Position numbers and translations under genes: made by a program. 64,000 nucleotides of DNA, from positions 16,554,001 through 16,618,000 of the forward strand of contig NC_056408.1 in NCBI RefSeq assembly GCF_905147365.1, in the 5' to 3' direction. Positions 1 to 9,100 of the stretch are shown here, one piece after another. The notes beneath the pieces were generated by a model. It searched no databases. It saw only the letters and a program-made list of their open reading frames with translations, and had not been told where the DNA came from. Source of the DNA: Aricia agestis (taxonomy: Eukaryota > Arthropoda > Insecta > Lepidoptera > Lycaenidae). The stretch's first letter is position 1, and each line of letters starts with the position of its first letter.

Positions 1-286
1 TATAAACAAATAAAACACAATATTACTTGCACTTTTTCCACTATATACATTAATTACTACAAATTTAACTTAAACACGACCGGTTTCGATATAATTCATC
101 ATCAGGTGTACTTAAATATGAAATAATTATATCCAGCCCTGTAACTTAAGCTCTGTAGCCATATACCCTACCGGCGGCTACAAATTATTCGGCCAAAAGA
201 GCTTAAACTCCACGTACGTGCCCTACGAAAGACAAGGAACGGTGGTGTTGTAATAAGCACTGAATCCAAGGAGGATATAAAAAAAA
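1..286 (+). mobile_element. Repeat A: short poly(A)-tailed retroposon, copy 1
   Basis: About 285 bp ending in an A run (279-286). The third copy interrupts a gag ORF and is bounded by aaataa on both sides (8230-8235 and 8521-8526), which fits a target-site duplication from retroposition, although it overlaps the A tail. I see no tRNA-type A/B boxes. Positions 77-105 carry cgaccggtttcg...catcatcagg, a motif that recurs in arthropod retroelements; its reverse complement has the CTGATGA...GAAA order of a hammerhead ribozyme core. The viral sequence begins directly after the A tail. Confidence 0.6.
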
Positions 287-904
287 TATAAAACTCATTA
301 CAAAACTACTAACATTAGAGAATTGTTATTTAATACCATGAATGATTGTGATACTGGAGTGGATGAATTTATAGAAGAATTTTTGGATGAGACGTATCCT
401 ACTCAAAATTTTTCATATCAACCTAGATCGTATGATATAGGACCGCTCCAGGATTTTTTTAATAGTATAATACCTAATTGGATAGACGCTGATATGTCTC
501 TTGAAAGCGATCTGGTAAATGATTTAGATTTGGATATGCCGCCTGTTTCTTTTTCATATGTTAGATGTCATAAACCAGTATTTGAAAAGAAGTACGACTG
601 CATGAAGCCTGTTTTGCAGACTAGTTGTCCTTCTAAAAGAGACCCGACTTTTAATGAAATGCTTTTGGCTGTAATTAAACGCAATCTCGGTGTGCATAAG
701 ATTTCAGAGACGATGAACGATAGAGATATAGTTAGATTAATGGTGCGTCGATTTGTAGCGGCTTTTGTTTCTAAAGATAAAATAGATGAATTTAAAGCTT
801 ATTATAATAATAAAATTAAATTAAATGAATCATTAGTTAACGCTTGGTTGCCGTCGCAGGATTGTAAAATAGATAATATGGTTATCGGATTTAATCGTAG
901 ATGA
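287..904 (+). pseudogene. Endogenous viral element: RNA polymerase, N-terminal part (copy 1)
   Basis: Remnant of the RNA-dependent RNA polymerase of an alphavirus-supergroup (virga-/nege-like) insect virus. The frame is open from the A tail at 281, so the viral sequence begins in mid-gene with no viral start codon; the first ATG is at 338. Seen: a segment LQTSCPSKRDPTFNEM followed by AVIKRN, the arrangement found upstream of the polymerase core in this group. The frame stops at 902-904, and the continuation lies in another frame from 927, so there is a frameshift near 905-926. Methyltransferase and helicase domains are absent. Family assignment rests on motif recognition only. Confidence 0.8.
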
Positions 905-926
905 AAGAGAATTATCGAATTATAGT

Positions 927-1694
927 TTGATGATAAAACGTATACCTAAACCTAAATTAGAAAAGTCTACTATTAATGAATATGCTGCATTGCAAACTAT
1001 AGCTGCTCATTCTAAGACTGTGAATGTTATGTTTTGTCCTATATTTAAAGAATTTAAAAAGCGTTTGTTGTCAGTTTTGCCGGATAAATTTAAAATTTTC
1101 ACCGATTGTTCTCCATCAGATTTTGAAGAAGAATTGAATAAAATGATGGATCCAGAAGATCTGGATACGGATGATAAATTAGAAATAGATATTTCGAAAT
1201 ATGATAAATCACAGGGTGATTTATTATTAGAATTTGAATTAGAAATTTATAGATTATTTGGTATAAAAGAACTGCATATTGAACAGTGGAGATTAGCTCA
1301 TGAGTTTACTGTGCTTTACGACCAAATTAATAAAGTAAAATTTGAAATTGCATACCAACGTAAATCAGGTAATGCTAGTACTTATATTGGTAATACTTTA
1401 GTGTTGATGGGAGTTATTGCAACCTTATTTGATATGGCTAAAATAAGATATGGATTATTTTCAGGCGATGATAGTTTACTGATTGGGGGAGTTAGAGGTA
1501 TTGATCGTAATGATGATTGTGCTAAATTATTTAATTTAGAATCTAAATTTTTACGCTATCGGTACTCATATTTTTGTTCAAAATTTTTAATTAATGTCGG
1601 AGAAAGAATATTATTTATTCCAGACCCTTTTAAACTTATAGTTAAATTAGGTAGATCAGATTTAGTGAATTATGATCACGTAGATCAGATTTAG
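927..1694 (+). pseudogene. Endogenous viral element: RNA polymerase core (copy 1)
   Basis: The 255-residue ORF holds the catalytic core. Motif A is DISKYDKSQ (residues 88-96), motif B QRKSGNASTYIGNT (144-157), and motif C SGDDSLL (179-185) with the catalytic GDD aspartates intact. The start, IKRIPKPKLE then LQTIAAHSKTVN, matches the nucleotide-entry region of virga-/nege-like polymerases. The frame ends early because a 29-bp tandem duplication (1651-1708) shifts it, and the C-terminal piece continues in another frame. It would have copied viral RNA in the cytoplasm; as a DNA relic it cannot make a complete enzyme. Confidence 0.88.
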
Positions 1695-1708
1695 TGAATT
1701 ATGATCAA
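1651..1708 (+). repeat. 29-bp direct duplication breaking the viral polymerase
   Basis: gtagatcagatttagtgaat at 1651 recurs at 1680; the two 29-bp copies differ only in the last base. Because 29 is not a multiple of three it causes the frameshift. The same scar sits at 5769-5826, so it predates the 4.1-kb duplication. Confidence 0.95.
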
Positions 1709-1942
1709 GTAGAACAATACAGAATTTCTTTGTGTGATTTGATGAAACAGTATAGTAATTCTTTATATAATACATGGTTAGATGATGCTTTGAATGAAAG
1801 ATACAAAACCACAGGTGATCATTCTATTGCGTATGAGACTATTCATGGTCTTATAAGTGATTTCGATAGTTTCAGTAAATTATTTTATTTTGCAGATAAT
1901 GATTTTATCTTGAAAGATCCTTCTTTACCTTCTTTAGATTAA
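1680..1942 (+). pseudogene. Endogenous viral element: RNA polymerase C-terminal piece (copy 1)
   Basis: Continuation of the polymerase after the 29-bp duplication, about 82 residues, ending at a stop at 1940-1942. It has no ATG of its own at the left edge (the first in-frame codons are gtg aat tat), which fits a fragment of the upstream gene. Composition is like the upstream viral ORFs: AT-rich third positions and many Asn, Asp, Lys and Tyr. Confidence 0.75.
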
Positions 1943-2003
1943 TTAATAGATATGAAATTTTGAAATTTAGTAGTATTTTATATTCGTTAATGGTATGTAG
2001 TAT

Positions 2004-2507
2004 ATGGTAATGGAGTCTACCGGTAATGCTTGTATGAAAGTTTTCTATAGAGTATTCTCTAATCCTTTGTCGCTTATGCTGTTTCTTGCATGGTTATTGC
2101 TTAGTATTGCTGAGTACTATAGCCATACTCATCCTATAGAGCATATAATACGTGAACTAAAGTATATACATTCGACGAAGGGTATAGATTTGTCTATTCT
2201 GGTTACTATTTTGGAGAGTATTAAAAAATATAAACACGCAGCTACTTTAATATCTTTAAATTTGGTAACTTTTATTATTAAGCCGTATTTTGTTAATCTG
2301 ATTATACTGGTTATATACAGTGCTTATGTTATTATTCATCCTGCTCTTGATTTCTATTTTCACGCTGCTGTTGATGTTTCTGTATTTTTTTACCTTAGTA
2401 TTACAGGTGGTAAAAATAAGTTTATAGTTGTTGTTACCACTATATCAATATTATATATGTACTATGCTAAACATATGACTCCTACCGCTATTCCTAAGAC
2501 TAAGTAA
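2004..2507 (+). CDS. Endogenous viral element: multi-pass membrane protein, SP24-like (copy 1)
   Basis: Uninterrupted 167-residue ORF with four hydrophobic segments at about residues 19-37, 78-112, 118-135 and 138-153, and a basic tail ending IPKTK. Size, central membrane segments and a HPIEHIIRELK stretch resemble the SP24 virion membrane proteins of negeviruses and relatives; I could not search to confirm. It starts 61 bp after the polymerase piece and ends one base before the next ORF, a compact viral arrangement. Nothing in the sequence shows that the host expresses it. Confidence 0.6.
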   Translation: MVMESTGNACMKVFYRVFSNPLSLMLFLAWLLLSIAEYYSHTHPIEHIIRELKYIHSTKGIDLSILVTILESIKKYKHAATLISLNLVTFIIKPYFVNLIILVIYSAYVIIHPALDFYFHAAVDVSVFFYLSITGGKNKFIVVVTTISILYMYYAKHMTPTAIPKTK

Positions 2508-2508
2508 A

Positions 2509-3297
2509 ATGGGTGTTAACGTTTTAATTTTCGTAAGAATTTTAATAATTTATATAGTTACCGTAAAATGTAATTACACCTTACCGCTGCAACTATTAAC
2601 ACATTCTAGTGCTTATCTTGTTGATAAATCTAATAGATTATTTAGAATAGAGTCAAAAGCTGTTAAGGGTAGCAGCTATGACATTAGAATAGATCTGATG
2701 TATAAATCCGAATCTGTTGATCTTGGACAGATATATATACCAAAGATAGATAAAATTGATTTCGCTAAATGTTCGTATGTAATGAGCTATCCGTCTATCT
2801 CAGATTGGGATTGTTCTCCTAAATATGGTTGCGTAATTTTAAAGAAAATACCTGTTTCTTATAAATGGTATGGTAATACTGTGGTTTTGTGTTATGGTGT
2901 TTCTAAGAAACATAAAAATAATGATCATTTTTCATATATTGCGAGATTATATAAATCAAATGTTGCTAAAGAATTAAATATATGTAATAATAAATTATGT
3001 AGTATATTTGTAAACGGAGCGGTTTCGACTTTGTTGCATGCAGCTGATTATAAAATAAATAAAACTATACCTATAGCTTTGTATTTGGATATTAATGTTG
3101 ATGTTTTGGAATTGTCATATGTCAGTAGAGGAGTTCACAGGTATAAATATAATGTTATACCAAAGGTTTTGGACGACAGCATGATTAGATTATTTAATAG
3201 ACCTTATAATATCTCTAATGATGAAATTGTTTATTATGAAGATTCTCATAATACTTGTTTGTATGAAAAATGTGATTTCATGTGTTTAATACGATAA
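2509..3297 (+). CDS. Endogenous viral element: putative virion glycoprotein (copy 1)
   Basis: Open 262-residue ORF. Residues 1-20 form a signal-peptide-like hydrophobic start (VLIFVRILIIYIVTV) before a Cys. The rest is rich in Cys and Tyr, has several N-x-S/T sites, and lacks a clear C-terminal membrane anchor. Position and signal peptide suggest the glycoprotein encoded by negeviruses and relatives (DiSB-ORF2-type), but it is shorter than I would expect, so the C-terminus may be truncated at the 3' junction of the insertion. It could also be another secreted structural protein. Confidence 0.5.
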   Translation: MGVNVLIFVRILIIYIVTVKCNYTLPLQLLTHSSAYLVDKSNRLFRIESKAVKGSSYDIRIDLMYKSESVDLGQIYIPKIDKIDFAKCSYVMSYPSISDWDCSPKYGCVILKKIPVSYKWYGNTVVLCYGVSKKHKNNDHFSYIARLYKSNVAKELNICNNKLCSIFVNGAVSTLLHAADYKINKTIPIALYLDINVDVLELSYVSRGVHRYKYNVIPKVLDDSMIRLFNRPYNISNDEIVYYEDSHNTCLYEKCDFMCLIR

Positions 3298-3405
3298 AGA
3301 CAAAGCATTTACAGTATAGTTCTTATCAAAACTTTTTCAAGCCTGGACTGCATACCGACTACCCCCACTCCCCTGTTTTCAAGAGGTTGAAGTGTTTATT
3401 TGCAG
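3298..3405 (+). other. 3' edge of the viral element and lead-in to the host exon (copy 1)
   Basis: The first ~45 bases keep viral-like AT-rich composition, then base use changes at about 3343 (cctggactgc...). The end of the viral insertion probably lies there. A tttgcag splice-acceptor-like sequence ends at 3405. The equivalent in copy 2 is 7416-7523. Confidence 0.4.
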
Positions 3406-3625
3406 TGGAATTCCTTCGCGTCGCAGAGTCACATACGACCAGCTTGAGCAGTTGTGGGAATTTCTAAATAGAAATAGGCATATTGCCACAGGTTTTAATA
3501 AAACTGCTTAAGCTAGGGAATTCTAAGAGTATGTGGGAGGGGGAGGACGTTACGCAAGTCGCAAACTTTAAATTCTCATGGAGATGGAGCTATAAAAGAC
3601 TGAAAAGGATGGTGCAAACTGCAAA
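3406..3625 (+). pseudogene. Degraded Myb/SANT-like (zeste-type) exon (copy 1)
   Basis: After an acceptor-like tttgcag the frame reads SRRRVTYDQLEQLWEFL then NRNRHIATGFNKT, the start of a Myb/SANT-like DNA-binding domain of the zeste/Myb_DNA-bind_5 type common in insects. It then breaks: a stop, two frame changes, and a segment readable as SKSMWE...KGWCK. The exon ends at gtaagt (3626). Just before it, tgcaaac/tgcaaa is duplicated; removing that 7-bp repeat would place KGWCK directly before YWNDYK of the exon at 9305. It is therefore a pseudogenised exon of a host gene or gene-like transposon, duplicated with the viral element. Confidence 0.6.
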
Positions 3626-3667
3626 GTAAGTATTTTACTGAGTACCTATAGGTAAAAACCAAATAAA

Positions 3668-4118
3668 ATGGCGGAGAGTCCCTTTGATCGTAGCAGAAGA
3701 ACGGCAAGAACTCCACCACCGACACCCGGACCTACAGTTCCACCTCGCAGTGCAGGGATGGAGACGACCGACATCATCAGTACTCCAGATGTTCAGCAAT
3801 GTTTAGACAGCATAGCACAAGCCCTAAATGACATATGCATTATTGCTTCCGAAGGTAAATTGGATTCGGACCAAAAGCTTCGTGTCCACACATTGTGCAG
3901 AAAAGTAAACCACGGCGCTGCACAGATGGCTTCGAAGAAGAAAATCGGTCAAGCAAAAGGCTATACAAGCCCAAGTAGCTAACAGAGTTCTTCATAACCA
4001 GCAAAATCTGGAGCGAGACCTGCAAGGCATAAAGGCCGACATTAAAAGCATCCTGAAAGAATCGCCTAAAACAACCACAGCACATTCTTTTGCGGACATG
4101 GTTAAAAGAGGAAATAAT
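3668..4118 (+). pseudogene. Non-LTR retrotransposon gag (ORF1), 5' part (copy 1)
   Basis: Starts at an ATG (MAESPFDRSRR...) with a Pro/Thr-rich head and a helical, coiled-coil-like segment. The listed frame stops at 3980-3982, but a +1 shift near 3955 restores a gag-like frame (AIQAQVANRVLHNQQN...) that runs into repeat A at about 4117. The matching 3' half with zinc knuckles lies at 8524-9100. Role in an active element: RNA binding and RNP assembly. No reverse transcriptase is attached. Confidence 0.65.
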
Positions 4119-4404
4119 TATAAACAAATAAAACACAATATTACTTGCACTTTTTCCACTATATACATTAATTACTACAAATTTAACTTAAACACGACCG
4201 GTTTCGATATAATTCATCATCAGGTGTACTTAAATATGAAATAATTATATCCAGCCCTGTAACTTAAGCTCTGTAGCCATATACCCTACCGGCGGCTACA
4301 AATTATTCGGCCAAAAGAGCTTAAACTCCACGTACGTGCCCTACGAAAGACAAGGAACGGTGGTGTTGTAATAAGCACTGAATCCAAGGAGGATATAAAA
4401 AAAA
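4119..4404 (+). mobile_element. Repeat A, copy 2 (junction of the two tandem units)
   Basis: Identical to copy 1 as far as I read. It lies between the gag 5' part (ending about 4117) and the second viral element, so it marks the recombination junction. Confidence 0.65.
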
Positions 4405-5022
4405 TATAAAACTCATTACAAAACTACTAACATTAGAGAATTGTTATTTAATACCATGAATGATTGTGATACTGGAGTGGATGAATTTATAGAAGAATTT
4501 TTGGATGAGACGTATCCTACTCAAAATTTTTCATATCAACCTAGATCGTATGATATAGGACCGCTCCAGGATTTTTTTAATAGTATAATACCTAATTGGA
4601 TAGACGCTGATATGTCTCTTGAAAGCGATCTGGTAAATGATTTAGATTTGGATATGCCGCCTGTTTCTTTTTCATATGTTAGATGTCATAAACCAGTATT
4701 TGAAAAGAAGTACGACTGCATGAAGCCTGTTTTGCAGACTAGTTGTCCTTCTAAAAGAGACCCGACTTTTAATGAAATGCTTTTGGCTGTAATTAAACGC
4801 AATCTCGGTGTGCATAAGATTTCAGAGACGATGAACGATAGAGATATAGTTAGATTAATGGTGCGTCGATTTGTAGCGGCTTTTGTTTCTAAAGATAAAA
4901 TAGATGAATTTAAAGCTTATTATAATAATAAAATTAAATTAAATGAATCATTAGTTAACGCTTGGTTGCCGTCGCAGGATTGTAAAATAGATAATATGGT
5001 TATCGGATTTAATCGTAGATGA
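4405..5022 (+). pseudogene. Endogenous viral element: RNA polymerase, N-terminal part (copy 2)
   Basis: Same sequence as 287-904. The left end follows the A tail of repeat A copy 2, and the frame ends at the same stop. Confidence 0.8.
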
Positions 5023-5044
5023 AAGAGAATTATCGAATTATAGT

Positions 5045-5812
5045 TTGATGATAAAACGTATACCTAAACCTAAATTAGAAAAGTCTACTATTAATGAATA
5101 TGCTGCATTGCAAACTATAGCTGCTCATTCTAAGACTGTGAATGTTATGTTTTGTCCTATATTTAAAGAATTTAAAAAGCGTTTGTTGTCAGTTTTGCCG
5201 GATAAATTTAAAATTTTCACCGATTGTTCTCCATCAGATTTTGAAGAAGAATTGAATAAAATGATGGATCCAGAAGATCTGGATACGGATGATAAATTAG
5301 AAATAGATATTTCGAAATATGATAAATCACAGGGTGATTTATTATTAGAATTTGAATTAGAAATTTATAGATTATTTGGTATAAAAGAACTGCATATTGA
5401 ACAGTGGAGATTAGCTCATGAGTTTACTGTGCTTTACGACCAAATTAATAAAGTAAAATTTGAAATTGCATACCAACGTAAATCAGGTAATGCTAGTACT
5501 TATATTGGTAATACTTTAGTGTTGATGGGAGTTATTGCAACCTTATTTGATATGGCTAAAATAAGATATGGATTATTTTCAGGCGATGATAGTTTACTGA
5601 TTGGGGGTGTTAGAGGTATTGATCGTAATGATGATTGTGCTAAATTATTTAATTTAGAATCTAAATTTTTACGCTATCGGTACTCATATTTTTGTTCAAA
5701 ATTTTTAATTAATGTCGGAGAAAGAATATTATTTATTCCAGACCCTTTTAAACTTATAGTTAAATTAGGTAGATCAGATTTAGTGAATTATGATCACGTA
5801 GATCAGATTTAG
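5045..5812 (+). pseudogene. Endogenous viral element: RNA polymerase core (copy 2)
   Basis: Protein identical to copy 1, with motifs A, B and C (GDD) intact and the same truncation. It carries the only base difference found between units: T5608 instead of A, in a glycine codon shortly after motif C, silent. Confidence 0.88.
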
Positions 5813-5826
5813 TGAATTATGATCAA
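5769..5826 (+). repeat. 29-bp direct duplication in polymerase copy 2
   Basis: Same 29-bp tandem duplication as 1651-1708, including the last-base difference, so it was inherited by both units. Confidence 0.95.
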
Positions 5827-6060
5827 GTAGAACAATACAGAATTTCTTTGTGTGATTTGATGAAACAGTATAGTAATTCTTTATATAATACATGGTTAGA
5901 TGATGCTTTGAATGAAAGATACAAAACCACAGGTGATCATTCTATTGCGTATGAGACTATTCATGGTCTTATAAGTGATTTCGATAGTTTCAGTAAATTA
6001 TTTTATTTTGCAGATAATGATTTTATCTTGAAAGATCCTTCTTTACCTTCTTTAGATTAA
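5798..6060 (+). pseudogene. Endogenous viral element: RNA polymerase C-terminal piece (copy 2)
   Basis: Identical to 1680-1942; a frame-shifted continuation with no start codon of its own at its left edge. Confidence 0.75.
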
Positions 6061-6121
6061 TTAATAGATATGAAATTTTGAAATTTAGTAGTATTTTATA
6101 TTCGTTAATGGTATGTAGTAT

Positions 6122-6625
6122 ATGGTAATGGAGTCTACCGGTAATGCTTGTATGAAAGTTTTCTATAGAGTATTCTCTAATCCTTTGTCGCTTATGCTGT
6201 TTCTTGCATGGTTATTGCTTAGTATTGCTGAGTACTATAGCCATACTCATCCTATAGAGCATATAATACGTGAACTAAAGTATATACATTCGACGAAGGG
6301 TATAGATTTGTCTATTCTGGTTACTATTTTGGAGAGTATTAAAAAATATAAACACGCAGCTACTTTAATATCTTTAAATTTGGTAACTTTTATTATTAAG
6401 CCGTATTTTGTTAATCTGATTATACTGGTTATATACAGTGCTTATGTTATTATTCATCCTGCTCTTGATTTCTATTTTCACGCTGCTGTTGATGTTTCTG
6501 TATTTTTTTACCTTAGTATTACAGGTGGTAAAAATAAGTTTATAGTTGTTGTTACCACTATATCAATATTATATATGTACTATGCTAAACATATGACTCC
6601 TACCGCTATTCCTAAGACTAAGTAA
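6122..6625 (+). CDS. Endogenous viral element: membrane protein, SP24-like (copy 2)
   Basis: Identical to 2004-2507: an intact 167-residue ORF with four hydrophobic segments. Confidence 0.6.
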   Translation: MVMESTGNACMKVFYRVFSNPLSLMLFLAWLLLSIAEYYSHTHPIEHIIRELKYIHSTKGIDLSILVTILESIKKYKHAATLISLNLVTFIIKPYFVNLIILVIYSAYVIIHPALDFYFHAAVDVSVFFYLSITGGKNKFIVVVTTISILYMYYAKHMTPTAIPKTK

Positions 6626-6626
6626 A

Positions 6627-7415
6627 ATGGGTGTTAACGTTTTAATTTTCGTAAGAATTTTAATAATTTATATAGTTACCGTAAAATGTAATTACACCTT
6701 ACCGCTGCAACTATTAACACATTCTAGTGCTTATCTTGTTGATAAATCTAATAGATTATTTAGAATAGAGTCAAAAGCTGTTAAGGGTAGCAGCTATGAC
6801 ATTAGAATAGATCTGATGTATAAATCCGAATCTGTTGATCTTGGACAGATATATATACCAAAGATAGATAAAATTGATTTCGCTAAATGTTCGTATGTAA
6901 TGAGCTATCCGTCTATCTCAGATTGGGATTGTTCTCCTAAATATGGTTGCGTAATTTTAAAGAAAATACCTGTTTCTTATAAATGGTATGGTAATACTGT
7001 GGTTTTGTGTTATGGTGTTTCTAAGAAACATAAAAATAATGATCATTTTTCATATATTGCGAGATTATATAAATCAAATGTTGCTAAAGAATTAAATATA
7101 TGTAATAATAAATTATGTAGTATATTTGTAAACGGAGCGGTTTCGACTTTGTTGCATGCAGCTGATTATAAAATAAATAAAACTATACCTATAGCTTTGT
7201 ATTTGGATATTAATGTTGATGTTTTGGAATTGTCATATGTCAGTAGAGGAGTTCACAGGTATAAATATAATGTTATACCAAAGGTTTTGGACGACAGCAT
7301 GATTAGATTATTTAATAGACCTTATAATATCTCTAATGATGAAATTGTTTATTATGAAGATTCTCATAATACTTGTTTGTATGAAAAATGTGATTTCATG
7401 TGTTTAATACGATAA
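6627..7415 (+). CDS. Endogenous viral element: putative virion glycoprotein (copy 2)
   Basis: Identical to 2509-3297: an intact 262-residue ORF with a signal-peptide-like N-terminus. Confidence 0.5.
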   Translation: MGVNVLIFVRILIIYIVTVKCNYTLPLQLLTHSSAYLVDKSNRLFRIESKAVKGSSYDIRIDLMYKSESVDLGQIYIPKIDKIDFAKCSYVMSYPSISDWDCSPKYGCVILKKIPVSYKWYGNTVVLCYGVSKKHKNNDHFSYIARLYKSNVAKELNICNNKLCSIFVNGAVSTLLHAADYKINKTIPIALYLDINVDVLELSYVSRGVHRYKYNVIPKVLDDSMIRLFNRPYNISNDEIVYYEDSHNTCLYEKCDFMCLIR

Positions 7416-7523
7416 AGACAAAGCATTTACAGTATAGTTCTTATCAAAACTTTTTCAAGCCTGGACTGCATACCGACTACCCCCACTCCCCTGTTTTCAA
7501 GAGGTTGAAGTGTTTATTTGCAG

Positions 7524-7743
7524 TGGAATTCCTTCGCGTCGCAGAGTCACATACGACCAGCTTGAGCAGTTGTGGGAATTTCTAAATAGAAATAGGCATA
7601 TTGCCACAGGTTTTAATAAAACTGCTTAAGCTAGGGAATTCTAAGAGTATGTGGGAGGGGGAGGACGTTACGCAAGTCGCAAACTTTAAATTCTCATGGA
7701 GATGGAGCTATAAAAGACTGAAAAGGATGGTGCAAACTGCAAA
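7524..7743 (+). pseudogene. Degraded Myb/SANT-like exon (copy 2)
   Basis: Same as 3406-3625. This copy is the nearer one to the downstream exon at 9305. Confidence 0.6.
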
Positions 7744-7785
7744 GTAAGTATTTTACTGAGTACCTATAGGTAAAAACCAAATAAA

Positions 7786-8235
7786 ATGGCGGAGAGTCCC
7801 TTTGATCGTAGCAGAAGAACGGCAAGAACTCCACCACCGACACCCGGACCTACAGTTCCACCTCGCAGTGCAGGGATGGAGACGACCGACATCATCAGTA
7901 CTCCAGATGTTCAGCAATGTTTAGACAGCATAGCACAAGCCCTAAATGACATATGCATTATTGCTTCCGAAGGTAAATTGGATTCGGACCAAAAGCTTCG
8001 TGTCCACACATTGTGCAGAAAAGTAAACCACGGCGCTGCACAGATGGCTTCGAAGAAGAAAATCGGTCAAGCAAAAGGCTATACAAGCCCAAGTAGCTAA
8101 CAGAGTTCTTCATAACCAGCAAAATCTGGAGCGAGACCTGCAAGGCATAAAGGCCGACATTAAAAGCATCCTGAAAGAATCGCCTAAAACAACCACAGCA
8201 CATTCTTTTGCGGACATGGTTAAAAGAGGAAATAA
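7786..8235 (+). pseudogene. Non-LTR retrotransposon gag, 5' part (copy 2)
   Basis: Same as 3668-4118, with the same frameshift near 8073. Here the insertion of repeat A between the two gag halves is visible directly. Confidence 0.65.
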
Positions 8236-8236
8236 T

Positions 8237-8523
8237 TATAAACAAATAAAACACAATATTACTTGCACTTTTTCCACTATATACATTAATTACTACAAAT
8301 TTAACTTAAACACGACCGGTTTCGATATAATTCATCATCAGGTGTACTTAAATATGAAATAATTATATCCAGCCCTGTAACTTAAGCTCTGTAGCCATAT
8401 ACCCTACCGGCGGCTACAAATTATTCGGCCAAAAGAGCTTAAACTCCACGTACGTGCCCTACGAAAGACAAGGAACGGTGGTGTTGTAATAAGCACTGAA
8501 TCCAAGGAGGATATAAAAAAAAA
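8237..8523 (+). mobile_element. Repeat A, copy 3 (inside the gag ORF)
   Basis: Third copy, ending in nine A residues. On the right the gag reading frame resumes directly (KQSPCISDAG...), so this copy shows the original insertion of repeat A into gag, with aaataa on both sides. Confidence 0.7.
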
Positions 8524-9100
8524 TAAGCAATCTCCGTGCATCAGTGATGCAGGACTGACTATTGATGAGCCGCGCAAGCGCAAGCCCCGAATCGTGGTCA
8601 TCGGAGTTTCCTCGTCTATGACGGAAAGAGAAGTAAGTACCTACTGACGTTCATATATAACCAAAATCTTGACGAAAAATTTAAGGACCTGGACATGCAA
8701 TCTTTTCTCAATTCCAGTAAGTTAAGCCACAAACTTGGCAAAAAAGACGCAGAAACCTGCAAAATTATCTTCGAAGTACCAGCAACTATTCGCAGAGTCC
8801 TCATCTACAATGGTCGTATTTTTGTGAACTGGTCGTCTTGCCCAATAAAGGATTTTACGATGGTAACTAGATGCTTCAAGTGCCAGCAGTATGGCCATGC
8901 TGCGAAGAACTGCCGGGAAACCAACTGCACATGCAGCCGCTGTGGCGAGCAAGGGCACACCATAAAAGAGTGTCCCAAGAAAGAACTAGATGGAAGATGC
9001 GCAACATGTATGCACTTTAAGAAACATAGCAATCATGCTACAGGTACTGCCCTGCCAAAATAATAGCCGAAAAAAGGCACATAAACTCGTATATATAATA
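8524..9100 (+). pseudogene. Non-LTR retrotransposon gag, 3' part with zinc knuckles
   Basis: Continues the gag across repeat A. An RNA-binding fold-like segment (RKPRIVVIGVSS) is followed by a second segment in another frame, then CCHC knuckles CFKCQQYGHAAKNC and CSRCGEQGHTIKEC and a third partial one (CATC...H), as in ORF1 proteins of Jockey/R1-like LINEs. There is a frame change near 8640 and another near 9050, after which CPAKIIAEK fits the usual gag end. No ORF2 (endonuclease/RT) follows, so this is a truncated element lying in the intron of the Myb/SANT remnant. Confidence 0.75.

Larger units (their letters stand above)
1..4118 (+). repeat. 4,118-bp tandem unit, copy 1 (cut by window start)
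   Basis: Every position here recurs 4,118 bases later. Reading both copies I found one difference, A at 1490 versus T at 5608, synonymous in a glycine codon. Order inside the unit: repeat A, viral element (287 to about 3340), degraded Myb/SANT exon, 5' part of a retrotransposon gag. The window opens two or three bases inside repeat A, so further copies to the left cannot be excluded. The identity implies a very recent duplication, active gene conversion, or an assembly duplication. Confidence 0.95.
4119..8236 (+). repeat. 4,118-bp tandem unit, copy 2
   Basis: Second copy of the unit, joined head to tail with the first. Its left edge is repeat A lying in the gag ORF, and its right edge runs into the third repeat A (8237-8523), after which the gag continues with its 3' half. 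The breakpoints lie in repeat A, so unequal recombination between two repeat A copies explains the structure simply. Confidence 0.95.

Noticed and set aside
3840..4136. Minus-strand 98-residue ORF (and its copy at 7958-8254)
   Set aside because: Lies antisense to the gag; no start context or domain.
1..8236. A complete or functional viral genome
   Set aside because: Capping/helicase regions are missing, the polymerase is broken in at least two places, and the element is joined to host repeats at its left end.
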